NCBI GenBank assembly: GCA_003477185.1
Contig: DMTJ01000286.1
Location: 1 to 13,133 of the forward strand
Source of the DNA: Lentisphaeria bacterium
Lineage (GTDB): Bacteria > Verrucomicrobiota > Lentisphaeria > JABSQK01 > UBA12247
Direction: 5' to 3'
Length of the DNA stretch: 13,133 nt
Shown piece by piece: positions 1-9,000 of the stretch. Within the stretch, counting starts at the first letter, position 1. Each line of letters starts with the position of its first letter. The notes below the pieces were generated by a model that was not told the origin of the DNA, did not search any database, and worked only from the letters and a program-made list of their open reading frames with translations. Made by a program: the position numbers and the translations under genes.

Positions 1-77
1 CGCTACGGCCAAGCGGCCTGAATGTGGCAATTAAAAGTTTCGTGCTGGCTGTTGGATATTCAGATTTTTCTGTGTCA

Positions 78-1586
78 TCAGCTAAAGACCGGGGTCTCTA
101 CGCGGCATGATGAGGCAATGATCTCCTCGTCACTTTCAGGGACTTCGTAGTCTTTCCGCAATTGCTCCAGCGTGGCATGCAGCTCTTGGCGCACGGCTGC
201 GCATCGCGGATCCTCGTACAGATTCACCAGTTCGTCCGGATCACTGACAAGGTCGTACAACTCCCAGAATTCCCGGACGCCATAGAAGAAGCGAACCAGC
301 TTATGAGTCTCGGTGCGTACGCCATAATGGCTGGGCAGCCGCCAGCTATTCCCGTAGTACTGATAGTACAGCGCCTCCCGCCAATTAGCAGGCGTCTCTC
401 CCTGAAGCAGCGGTACCAAGGAACGGCCCTGCATTGCAGGGGGCGCATCCAACCCGGCAATCTCGAGAAAGGTCTGGGCAAAATCGATGTTCTGCGTCAG
501 ATCCGCATTCACCGTGCCCGGCGCGGTCACGCCTGGCCAGCGCACCAGAAACGGCATTCTCATCGAGATCTCGTAGATATAGCGCTTGTCATACCAGCCA
601 AAGTCGCCCACGTAAAAGCCTTGATCGGATGCATAGATTACCACCGTGTTCTCGCGCAAACCAGCGTCATCGAGATAATCCAGCAGCCGCCCGATCGCAT
701 CATCCAGCGAAGCAACTGTCAGGTAGTAGTTCCGGGCCAGGCGTTGAAAGCGCCAGCGGATGTCCTCCGCCCGGCTCAAGGTTCCGGCCTCGCGCCGCGT
801 CAGGTAGTCTTGATTCTCCTGCTCGTACACGCTCTTCCACGTAGCCAGCGTTTCATCGTCCAGATCGTCTGGCGGCGTCAGCATCAGGTGATGCTTATCC
901 GTGGTCGTCAGCAGCGAGTTGGCCGAGTCCTTCGATGGCGTGCCCTCGCCCCGGCCGGTAAAATCCTCCGCCATCGTCGCAGGTTCCGGGATCGCCAAGT
1001 CGTCGTAGTGATCGCCATACCGGTCCAGGCGTGGCAGCCACGGGCCATGAGGCGATTTGTGATGCGAAAAGAGGATAAACGGTTCATCGGGATCGCGCCG
1101 TTCCAGCCAATCGATACTGAGATCTGTGACGATATCGGCCGCATAGCCCTGATGATGCACTGGCTCGCGCCCAGCACTGCGGATGAAGTGGGGATTGTAG
1201 TACGTCCCCTGGCCGCAGTCGGCGGTCATTGCCTCCCATTCATCGAAGCCCGTAGGTTCCGAAGCCATGTGCCACTTGCCAAAGAAGCCCGTCTGGTACC
1301 CGGCCTGCTGCAGCAATTCCTGCACAGCCCCGCGAGCAGGATCAAACGCATACCACGGCGCCAGCTGCAGCACCCCATTCTTGTGGCTATGCGTGCCGCT
1401 GAACACCGTCGCCCGGCTCGGCGTACAAATCGAGTTTGCGCAGAACGTCCGGTCAAAGCGCATGCCTTCGTCGGCAATCCGGTCAATGTTCGGCGTCTGC
1501 CAGCGGTTCTCCTCATAGGCACTGATGCCGCCTACGTTGTGATCATCCGAGAAAATAAAGAGGATATTTGGACGCATTGCTGTCAT
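78..1586 (-). CDS. Type I (formylglycine-dependent) sulfatase
   Basis: A 502-residue hydrolase of sulfate esters, probably on a sugar or another small sulfated substrate. The S1 sulfatase core is complete: metal ligands Asp14-Asp15 in the opening NILFIFSDD strand; the CTPSR signature with Cys54, the residue that a formylglycine-generating enzyme oxidises; GKWH with Lys104 and His106; HKSPH with Lys177 and His180; and SDQG with Asp321-Gln322 followed by Lys334. Gln322 stands where Asn or His is more usual. The C-terminal part (YYQYYGNSW, then HYGVRT and WELYDL) resembles sulfatases annotated as N-acetylglucosamine-6-sulfatase or heparan-type enzymes, but the substrate is not certain. No signal peptide is visible: the chain starts MTAMRPNILF, so a cytoplasmic site is likely. 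The ATG at 1586 is preferred; an in-frame TTG lies just before it and another ATG (MRPNILF) three codons later, none with a strong ribosome binding site. It lies 20 bases downstream of the pseudopilin gene, probably in one transcript. The 77 bases beyond its stop hold no clear terminator. Confidence 0.94.
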   Translation of the reverse strand: MTAMRPNILFIFSDDHNVGGISAYEENRWQTPNIDRIADEGMRFDRTFCANSICTPSRATVFSGTHSHKNGVLQLAPWYAFDPARGAVQELLQQAGYQTGFFGKWHMASEPTGFDEWEAMTADCGQGTYYNPHFIRSAGREPVHHQGYAADIVTDLSIDWLERRDPDEPFILFSHHKSPHGPWLPRLDRYGDHYDDLAIPEPATMAEDFTGRGEGTPSKDSANSLLTTTDKHHLMLTPPDDLDDETLATWKSVYEQENQDYLTRREAGTLSRAEDIRWRFQRLARNYYLTVASLDDAIGRLLDYLDDAGLRENTVVIYASDQGFYVGDFGWYDKRYIYEISMRMPFLVRWPGVTAPGTVNADLTQNIDFAQTFLEIAGLDAPPAMQGRSLVPLLQGETPANWREALYYQYYGNSWRLPSHYGVRTETHKLVRFFYGVREFWELYDLVSDPDELVNLYEDPRCAAVRQELHATLEQLRKDYEVPESDEEIIASSCRVETPVFS

Positions 1587-1606
1587 CAAACGTAGCCTAA
1601 GCGGGG

Positions 1607-2458
1607 TCAGTCATTTGGGGCGACAGTCCAGAATCCGTTCGGCCGCGTCACACTGCCAGCCGGGCCGATCACCTCCGCCGACTGCGGCTCGTGGCTCGAA
1701 AGATGCCCATCGACAAACAGATAGTTAAGCTGGCTTCCCGGGTGTAACTCCAACGTGTAATTGGTCGTATCCCCTCGAATCTGGACGGCGTTTCCCTGCG
1801 GATCCGTCTGCACCAGCGGATTCGACACCACTCTATTCCCGCCCTGCGGCATGTTGAATAGCGGGCAATCCGCATCATGCTCCGTCAATAAAATCGTATC
1901 AGTCGGCGCCTCCACACTTGAGGTGCGATGTTGCTTGGGAATATCCGGGAAACGCCGCAATCCACCAATCACACTGGGCAGGTTACCCGTATTGCTGTAG
2001 GGCATCACGTAGGTCTGGCTTGGATAGTTCATACTTGGCACATGGTCGCTGGCCTGCGCGGCCGGGCAGCGGAATAGCGGGTTGCCCTGCTCCACGGTCC
2101 AGTAGCCCAGTCGCTGATCACTCGCCGACATCTCACCACCCCCGGCGTACTCATAGATCAAGTCTGACCATGAGAGATAGGAGCCGCCTCCGTACGACAG
2201 GCCGGCCCACGGATAAAGATCATCGCTGTCTGCCACGTACATATGCGTCGCCAGTCCGAGTTGTCGCAGGTTATTCGTGCATCCTGCCCGGCGCGCCACC
2301 CGCCTAGACTCTGACAGCGACGGTAACAGCAGGCTCGCCAAAATCGCAATGATGACGATCACAACCAGCAATTCGATTAAGGTAAAGCGACCTCTCGCGG
2401 CCCCGCCCGAAGCCAGACCGCCTAATCCCCCTGAATCTGCGCTGCCAACTCTTCTCAT
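1607..2458 (-). CDS. Type II secretion-like pseudopilin (PulG/GspG-type, prepilin N-terminal methylation domain)
   Basis: A 283-residue protein with a type III signal sequence: a Gly/Ala/Arg-rich leader, then [18 protein letters not shown], where Phe24-Phe25 would be residue +1 and the conserved Glu of TLIE is +5. The residue before the cleavage site is Arg, not the classical Gly, as is common in Lentisphaerae and Verrucomicrobia. A hydrophobic helix of about 20 residues follows, then [18 protein letters not shown], the usual amphipathic continuation in these PulG-like proteins. Near the end, an H-X10-DG stretch ([13 protein letters not shown]) is a one-residue-longer version of the H-X9-DG motif of the same family. 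Such proteins are made in many copies in PVC bacteria and are thought to be processed by prepilin peptidase and displayed at the envelope; their individual roles are largely unknown. AAGGAG abuts the ATG at 2461, so the second ATG, three bases later, is chosen. The gene precedes the sulfatase by 20 bases, a pairing that suggests an operon. Confidence 0.88.
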   Translation of the reverse strand: MRRVGSADSGGLGGLASGGAARGRFTLIELLVVIVIIAILASLLLPSLSESRRVARRAGCTNNLRQLGLATHMYVADSDDLYPWAGLSYGGGSYLSWSDLIYEYAGGGEMSASDQRLGYWTVEQGNPLFRCPAAQASDHVPSMNYPSQTYVMPYSNTGNLPSVIGGLRRFPDIPKQHRTSSVEAPTDTILLTEHDADCPLFNMPQGGNRVVSNPLVQTDPQGNAVQIRGDTTNYTLELHPGSQLNYLFVDGHLSSHEPQSAEVIGPAGSVTRPNGFWTVAPND

Positions 2459-2461
2459 CAT

Positions 2462-2467
2462 CTCCTT
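2462..2467 (-). promoter_or_regulatory. Ribosome binding site of the pseudopilin gene
   Basis: AAGGAG directly touches the ATG at 2461 and is three bases from the ATG at 2458. The gap is too short for the first codon and short but possible for the second. This argues against the upstream TTG at 2539 and fixes the start at one of these two ATGs. Confidence 0.55.
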
Positions 2468-2546
2468 ATCCACTACGCCCGTCCGCCCAAAACCTACTGC
2501 TGCGCACACAAAAGATACCTCTCGGTAGGCAGCCTGCAATTATTAA

Positions 2547-2576
2547 GATGCATCACTCATGCTATGATCATGCATC
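2547..2576. promoter_or_regulatory. Cluster of ATGCAT/ATGATCAT palindromes upstream of the pseudopilin gene
   Basis: GATGCAT (2547-2553) and ATGCATC (2570-2576) form a perfect 7-base inverted repeat with a 16-base spacer. Each arm contains the self-complementary hexamer ATGCAT, and the two hexamers are 22 bases apart, about two helical turns. A third palindrome, ATGATCAT, occupies 2564-2571 and overlaps the second. The cluster lies about 90-120 bases upstream of the pseudopilin start, in a locally AT-rich patch where a promoter would be expected. An operator for a dimeric or tetrameric regulator is an inference; no regulator gene is in the window. Confidence 0.4.
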
Positions 2577-2633
2577 ATTCTGAATCGTAACGAATCGCGA
2601 ACAGTCGCAGGCAGCTCTGTGTGGTGTGGCGGC

Positions 2634-2786
2634 CTATTTCCCCAAGTCTTCTTCCTGCCCCGGGGGCACCACCAGTTCGATCCGCTGCAAGGCGGCGTGG
2701 CCCTCCTCTGTGCTCAGGTCGACCTTGGCCTTCGTCTTCGTCTCGACCAGGGAGATCGAAGGCGTGACCGCGTTGCCCCAGTGCAT
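2634..2786 (-). CDS. Small hypothetical protein, 50 residues
   Basis: An ATG-started frame for 50 residues (MHWGNAVTPS at the start, PPGQEEDLGK at the end) with no family that I recognise. The product is hydrophilic and mildly acidic at the C-terminus, with no membrane segment. The evidence for coding is compositional: by my count 43 of 49 codons after the start end in G or C (about 88%), more biased than the confident genes nearby, and the residue mix is protein-like. The frame is open a further 12 codons upstream to a TAA, with no better start. No convincing Shine-Dalgarno precedes the ATG, though GGCAAGAAG is purine-rich. It lies between the giant gene and the pseudopilin gene on the same strand. 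It could also be the surviving 3' end of a decayed gene. Confidence 0.4.
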   Translation of the reverse strand: MHWGNAVTPSISLVETKTKAKVDLSTEEGHAALQRIELVVPPGQEEDLGK

Positions 2787-2801
2787 CTTCTTGCCGCCTG
2801 G

Positions 2802-2821
2802 GCGACAGTTCTTTCTGTCGC
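2802..2821. repeat. Perfect inverted repeat GCGACAG-N6-CTGTCGC
   Basis: Two 7-base arms (2802-2808 and 2815-2821) flank TTCTTT. No U-tract follows on either strand, so a rho-independent terminator is unlikely. It sits in the 71 bases between the start of the minus-strand 50-residue frame and the start of the plus-strand 63-residue frame, where a shared operator for divergent promoters would be placed. An RNA hairpin in either leader is the alternative. Confidence 0.45.
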
Positions 2822-2857
2822 GTTAAGTTCGGTGACGCTGGAAAGGATTAGGCAATT

Positions 2858-3049
2858 ATGTCAGCCATTGGCGCATTGATGTTTTTGGTGGCGCTAGGCT
2901 CGCTTTGCCTGAGTATCCGGGGGGGAACCAGCGACGGTCAATCCTCTGCGGCCTTGATCGGGCTGATTTCAGTCATTCGCCAGATAGCGGCAGGAAAGCC
3001 AGAGCAGGAGGCTCCCCCAGCTACTCCTGATACTCCGAGCTCACCGTAA
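2858..3049 (+). CDS. Small hypothetical membrane-associated protein, 63 residues
   Basis: The only plus-strand frame in the window that looks possibly genuine. It has an N-terminal hydrophobic stretch (IGALMFLVALGSLCLSI), a Gly/Ser linker, a second weakly hydrophobic helix (SAALIGLISVIRQIAAG) and a Pro/Glu-rich tail. One membrane helix with a short polar tail is likely. GGAAAGGA lies about 10 bases before the ATG, a usable ribosome binding site. Third-position GC is moderate (near 57% by my count), so composition neither supports nor excludes coding. Its last 29 bases overlap the 3' end of the giant gene on the opposite strand, a convergent overlap. No family is recognised. Confidence 0.4.
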   Translation: MSAIGALMFLVALGSLCLSIRGGTSDGQSSAALIGLISVIRQIAAGKPEQEAPPATPDTPSSP

Positions 3050-6000
3050 GGTTTCCGCTGATCAGGTTCATGAACCACGCCGTCGTCCCCGCCGGGAGCA
3101 GCGCGCTGGCGTGCCATTGACCGTCGGCCTGGCTTAATGCAGCGGTTGTTTCGAGCCAGCGGCGGGTCCCAGTGAAGCCGACGTCGATCGTTGAAACCAA
3201 TACCGCCCGGTCAAAGGCACGGTCTGACGTGAACGAGGCCGTGGCGTAGCCGGCCACAACTCCAGCGGCTAGCTGCTGACACCAGGGCTCGCCAGTGGCC
3301 ACGACGCTTTGGGCGAACGCGTAGCTGTCAGATGGCTTCCAGCCCGCGCCGTGCCCATGTCCCATGCCGGGAATCAGCGATACCTGGTGCGGCCCCGCAG
3401 TGCCACGATAACTGGCGGAAAAACTATCCATCGGGAAGTGCACGTCTCCCGGCCACGACAGCCATAGTGCGGGCATGCTCGCGCGAGCTAATCGGAGCCG
3501 GGGATCCCAGAGCAGCTGATAAAGCTCGTTATTGCCCAAATTGCGGCCGTACTGATTGCCCGCGGTTGCCAACTCGCCACAGCCGTAAACAGGGATCGCG
3601 AAGGCAAAGCGCGGGTCGAGCCCCATTACGGTGGCGGTAATCACGCCACCCCAGGAAATGCCCATGATCCCAACGTGCTCGGAATCGACTTCCGGTTGCG
3701 AGCGAAGCAGTGAGTTTGCCAGGATCGTATCCGCGACCGCGTGGTACATCCACTGGTCGGCGATCGGCTCCTCAAGGTCATGGTAGATTCCCTGTCGTTC
3801 GGGACCCGCCCATGCATGGCGTATCCAGCCAGTGCCAGTTGCCGGTTCGCCTCCCTCAGCACGTTGGTCGGTCTGCCCCTCGACGGCAATGCTAAGCGCG
3901 GCAAAGCCAGCCTCGGTCCAGCGCGCCACCCAATCCACAAAGGCTGTACCGCCGCCGCCATGCACGAGGACGATTCCGGGCACCGGCTCAGTCAGATCCT
4001 GCGGCAGACCGAGCCAGCCAAAAACCCGAGTGGGCGTCCCGTCCCATGGCAAACCATCATAGTAGATGGCCCGCAGGGCTGAATCTCCTTCACTGGCCCG
4101 TACTGTGGGCGCAGCGGTTAGGCCAGCGAGTGCCTCCACCTGTCGGCGCTCGGCCTGATACACATCGGGCTGGTAGTACCAATAGCCTACGCCTGGCTGC
4201 AGTTCGCTGGTTTCGGCGCGAAATTGCCCTGTGCCTGCGTCATATGCCCATGCCATCTGGCCGGGGGCCAGCTGCTCGCCAGCAGCCCCAGCGGTGCCGA
4301 TCAGGTTCCAACCGCACTCGAGCGATGCACGCGTGCCAGTTGCCGACCAGCCAGTCAGGCGTGCCTGCAGCGGACGTCGGAGAAACCCCCAGCAGCCGTC
4401 GCCTGGCTGTAGGCGGTTGCTGGCGACAAAGCCGCCGTTTCGGTAGCCTACCCAGTCGTCCGCCCCCAGCGCAGCAGGGAGACACTCGCGCAGTGGCTGA
4501 AACGGAAAGAACGGCACAGCTATGAGATTCCAGCCGCGTGCCAGCGAGAGATCGAGCCAGGGAACATTGCTATAGAGCTGCAGGTACACGGTCTCGCCTT
4601 GGTCGGTTTGCTCGAGCCCTAGCTCCAATTGTTGAAAGCCTCCTCCGGCAATCTCCAGCAGCGTGAGCGGAAAATCTGCAATTGAGAGCACCGTTCCATT
4701 ACTGACCAGGCTGCCGCCCTGGCTACGAAGCATCCCTGCCGACGGGACTGCGGTAACCCGCCAGCTTGTCCCGGGTTGCCCCAGGCGTTCGTCCCAGTCG
4801 ACCATGAGCGCATCGTCGCCAAGCAACCCGAGGTGACGCCCGGGTGTCCGCAGCTGAAAGGGCTGACGTTGCACGTATGTGACCGTGCGCTGTGCCGTGG
4901 TGTCATTGCCCGCGCTATCGCTCACTGCGTACGTCAGGCGCTGTGCCCCGAGACGCAACGGCTCGAGCACTCCGATCACCGATACCTGCGCCGTTAGATC
5001 TCCATCGCGCGCATCAAGTGCACTCGCCCCGCTGAGCGGATGAAAATACGCGCCCAGCTCCAACTCAAGCGCCACGGGCTCCAAACTCAACACTGGCGGC
5101 GTCTGGTCGATCCAGTCCACAAGAGCCGTTGCGGAGTCCGCATTTCCGTACTGGTCGGTAAACTGGAAGGTGAAGCTGCCATCCTCAGTGAAGGTATACG
5201 AAAACTCGCCGCCGTTGTTGGTCACCGTCACAGCTTGGTCGACCTGCAACGTCGCAACCACCGACGTGTTGGTCACTGTTTCCAGGGAGTAACTGATGGT
5301 CGCGACCACCTGAGACTGATCGGCGCGTACGGCCCGCAGGCGCAGCGGCGCAGTTGGCTCCGTATCAAGCCGTGAGACGGTAAAAATCCAATCTAGGTCG
5401 CCGTCCGCTCGGGCCGCGCTCTGCGGCCAGGCGGTCTCGGGCTCCGGCTGCCAAGCCTCGCCCACGCGGCGCTGAAGGGCAACCCCCACGTCTGGAGGCA
5501 CGCAGCGCAGAATCAGCGGTACGTGTCCGATCCCGCCGCTGTCAATCGTCAAATCAAGCAACACGGCCGCGTCTCTGTCCGCTTGCGTATCCAGCGGATA
5601 GTGCCCGAGCAGTGTACCTTGGTGCACGGTTGCACTAAGCTGCTGATTGTAAACAAACTCGTCCGCCACTGCTTGCCACGGGTTGTCGCCATAGCTGGCT
5701 AGCCGGGCTGCGAACTGCGCATCTGCTCCCCAGTAGCCAGCCGCAGTCTTGGCCGGGAAGATCAGCGCTAACTCGCCCTCGACCACATCCCCGCTAGCAA
5801 ACGACTGCTGAGGAGAGGCTGCGCCTAGATCAAAAAGCAGGCGCGGATCCCCCCAACTGCGCCCATACCGGTGCAGGTAGGTATCAAGGGCCGCCCCGTT
5901 GAGTGTGGTGCCCAGCGAGAGAATCCCTCGCCGTGCGTGGGCCGGCTCAGCACCAGCCAGCTGATCATCAATGGCCAGCCAATGGTCGTCAAAGGGCAGC

Positions 6001-9000
6001 GGGGCGCCGTTGTAGCTATTGCCACCTGGCTCCGCCTGCCACTGCGTCGCTGCTTCGCCGCCTGCCCCATGGTAATACTCCGTAAAGCTGGGCCCGGTGT
6101 AGTAGTCCGCCGCCAACTGGTGAAACACCAGACGTTGCGGCGTGGTGACATCCTTGAGAAATTCGTAGCGATAGCGATGAAAGCGCCGATGGTAGTCATT
6201 CGTCCGGACCATCCGCGTGGTGTAGGTGAAGCGAATTTTTCCGTCATCGGTCACGCCAGAATAAAGGACGCGAGTCATGTTTGGCCCGGTCCAATCATAC
6301 GCGGTTTTCAGCCGAGTCCCCCAGCGAAACGCGTTCGTGCCGTCGCGATACACCAGAAAATCGCCACCTCCTACGTTCTCTGTCCAGCTGTGCGTGCCAC
6401 CCGAGAGGCTCGGGGTAAAGGTCGGCCGTACGTCGTCGATAAACGCCGAGCCAAGATGCTGGGATGGATCATAGGTCATAGATTCGCCCCAGGCCCCCAA
6501 GGCGCTCTCATCCCATTTCCAATTACCGCCCCAGCCAATCAGAGAAAGCTGTGCGTGAGAAACAGCCGCGACATCGCCCCAATAGCCGTACACGACCCTG
6601 AGCGTGAACTGCCGCGTCATGCCTGGAGCCAGCGAGAGCATCGTCGAGCCATGGAGCCAGGGGCCATCGTGTGGGGTCGGCGTATCGCCACGATGCCAGT
6701 TTTTGGAGATCTGCACCGGAATCCCCAAAGGCCGGGAGTCGCTCGGATCGACCAGATGCATGCTCGTACCCGTGATCGCCCGCGGCCTCACTTGGTCAAA
6801 GACGAGCGGCAGGTTGCAGGGCTCACTCGTCGGATTGGTCACCTCGATCAGGTATTCATCGACCCGTTGGCCGGAGTCTGCGTGCACCACGGGCTCTGCC
6901 GGCACATCGATATGTAAGGCATGCACCTCCTCATCAAAACGGTAGCTGAGGGCGCTGCCGTCATGTAGGTTTTGGGCCGTGCTGATGTAGTCATCCGCCG
7001 TCAGTGCCGCAAGCGCGCGGTCTTCGTGCGGGCACAACGTCAGCATGACGTGGTCAGCCTGGGTATCGCCCAAGTGCTCAACACCGGCTGGCGAAATGAG
7101 CTGAATCGTTGTCCTGGTCACGCCCTCGGCATCCCGAAAATCCAACAGCAGCGTCACCCGATCTGGCCACGCCGTCAGCTCAAAGCGTCCTGCCACCGGC
7201 AACACATCCCCATTCGCAGCGGTAAAAACCAGTCCCAACTGATCGATTCGCTGGACATATTGGCCGCTTTCGATCAGGCGGATATTGTCCTGCCCCGGCG
7301 CTTGTACGACTGCTGACGTGCAGTCGTAGGCCACCTCGTTATGGTACGCCCGCAGCACCAGGTTCTGCGCCGCCGTGAACGTGCTCACATCGTCCTCCAG
7401 AGCACTCACATAGTCAGACCCCACCAGCGCGTCGTAGCCCGTCAACAGCATGTCATTACAGTCCAGCATTAAGCTATAATACCCTGTCTGCACCACTAGA
7501 TCCGGATTCGCGCGCGCCGCGAGGTTCGCCTCGCTCTGCGGCCGCCGGCCGCTGAATCGCGTGGGATACCCATTCTCGAAATACAGGTAGCTGTAGTGAC
7601 GCTTGTGCCGTTCACCATCCGGCGGATCCTCTGCCGCGCTGAGCTGCAGCCGGGCAATACTGGTCGGCCCGGGGCTACTGCCTAGATTGCGCGTAAACGC
7701 CACGCTGAGGTAGCTGAAGTCCTCCAGCCGCCGCACCCCCGTAATACCCAGGTCCAAGATCGGAATACGCCTGGTATAGCGACCGCTGCCGGTCAGAGCA
7801 GCGAGTGCATGTGCCGGTGTACCAGTTGCGGAGTTCGCACCATCCTTGAGGTTATAGGTGTTCACTTGGCCGTCGCCATCGACGTCTTCCGCCAGATTAT
7901 GATAGGTCCCGTTACTGGCCTGCGGATTGGCAAGATTGTCCTCATCGGGTTCGAACTGCCCCGTAAACCCCCAGAGATGTACATAGAGCGTGTCGTTGCC
8001 GCTGTTTATGTAATCAAAGGAGAGCACCAGTTCCGGCCCCTCTTCCGACACTGAGATGACCTGCGCCACCGCGCCCTCGCCCGCCGAATCATCAGTGATC
8101 TGGTCGTTATGCAGCGCGCCACCAGAAATGGTCCAGCCTGACTGTGGGAAGCCCTGGCCTACCTGCAAGTTGGAGTTTGCCTGCCACCCTTGGTCGATAT
8201 CACCCTGTCTCACGCGCACGAAATCATAGCTGATGCTGCTCTCGCTGAAGTCGTCGCGGATCAGTGTTCCCGGCACATCCGGATTCTGCCCTGCCTGTGT
8301 ATCATCCCAGTCGTCATCATTGCCGACGTAGCCTGGGGGTGCCGAGCACGCCACCAAGCTGCTCGCTGCATCCCCAAATCCGTCACGATCGGCATCCGCA
8401 AAATAGCGTGTGGGCTCCGACCCGTTGTCGCATTCCAGTGCGCGGGCTACGAGGTTCTCGCCAGCTGGAAGATAATTGCCCGCGGCCCTCGCCAGTGTCG
8501 TCGCGAGCGACTCATACGCATACACCGTCCCCGCTTGATTCGTCGCCGTTTCAGGCAACGCAAAGCCCAGCAGGCGAATGCCAGCAAGCTGGCCATCGTA
8601 GGTCTTCACCATTCCCGTGGCGTAGGGACTCCAGCTCAAAAAGCGCCTGCCATCTCGCTCCAGCACCTCGTAAATCGGAAAGCTGCGTCGGACCGGATGT
8701 GCATAGAGCTGGAAGTGCGGCGACTCGTTGTCGACAGCAATCCGGAAGTCCGCACCACTGCCGCTGGAGCGGTACCCCACCAGCGGACTGCTCGACTCAT
8801 CGTAATCGAATTCCCGAAGCTCCACCCCGACCAGACTACGCGCCGCAATACGGGCCGCCAGGTCCGTAAGATCCCCGCCGAGCACAAAATAATACCGAGA
8901 CCAGACACCCTCGCCTTGGCCAACTCGATAGCGCCGCACATTGGACGAAACAAAGTAATTCCGCCAGGTCGTTTCCTCTGCCGAGAAACTCCCCCCCGCG

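Noticed and set aside
1..77. Possible terminator after the sulfatase (GGCC-GCTT-GGCC on the minus strand)
   Set aside because: The stem has only four base pairs, each arm is itself palindromic, and no T-run follows before the window ends.
162..1595. Long plus-strand frame (477 codons) opposite the sulfatase
   Set aside because: It is the antisense shadow of a clear sulfatase with all catalytic motifs; the product is Arg/Pro/Val-rich and matches nothing.
5871..6917. Plus-strand frame of 348 codons inside the giant gene
   Set aside because: Antisense to an unbroken 2557-codon frame, Arg-rich and low in acidic residues, as is typical of GC-driven shadow frames.
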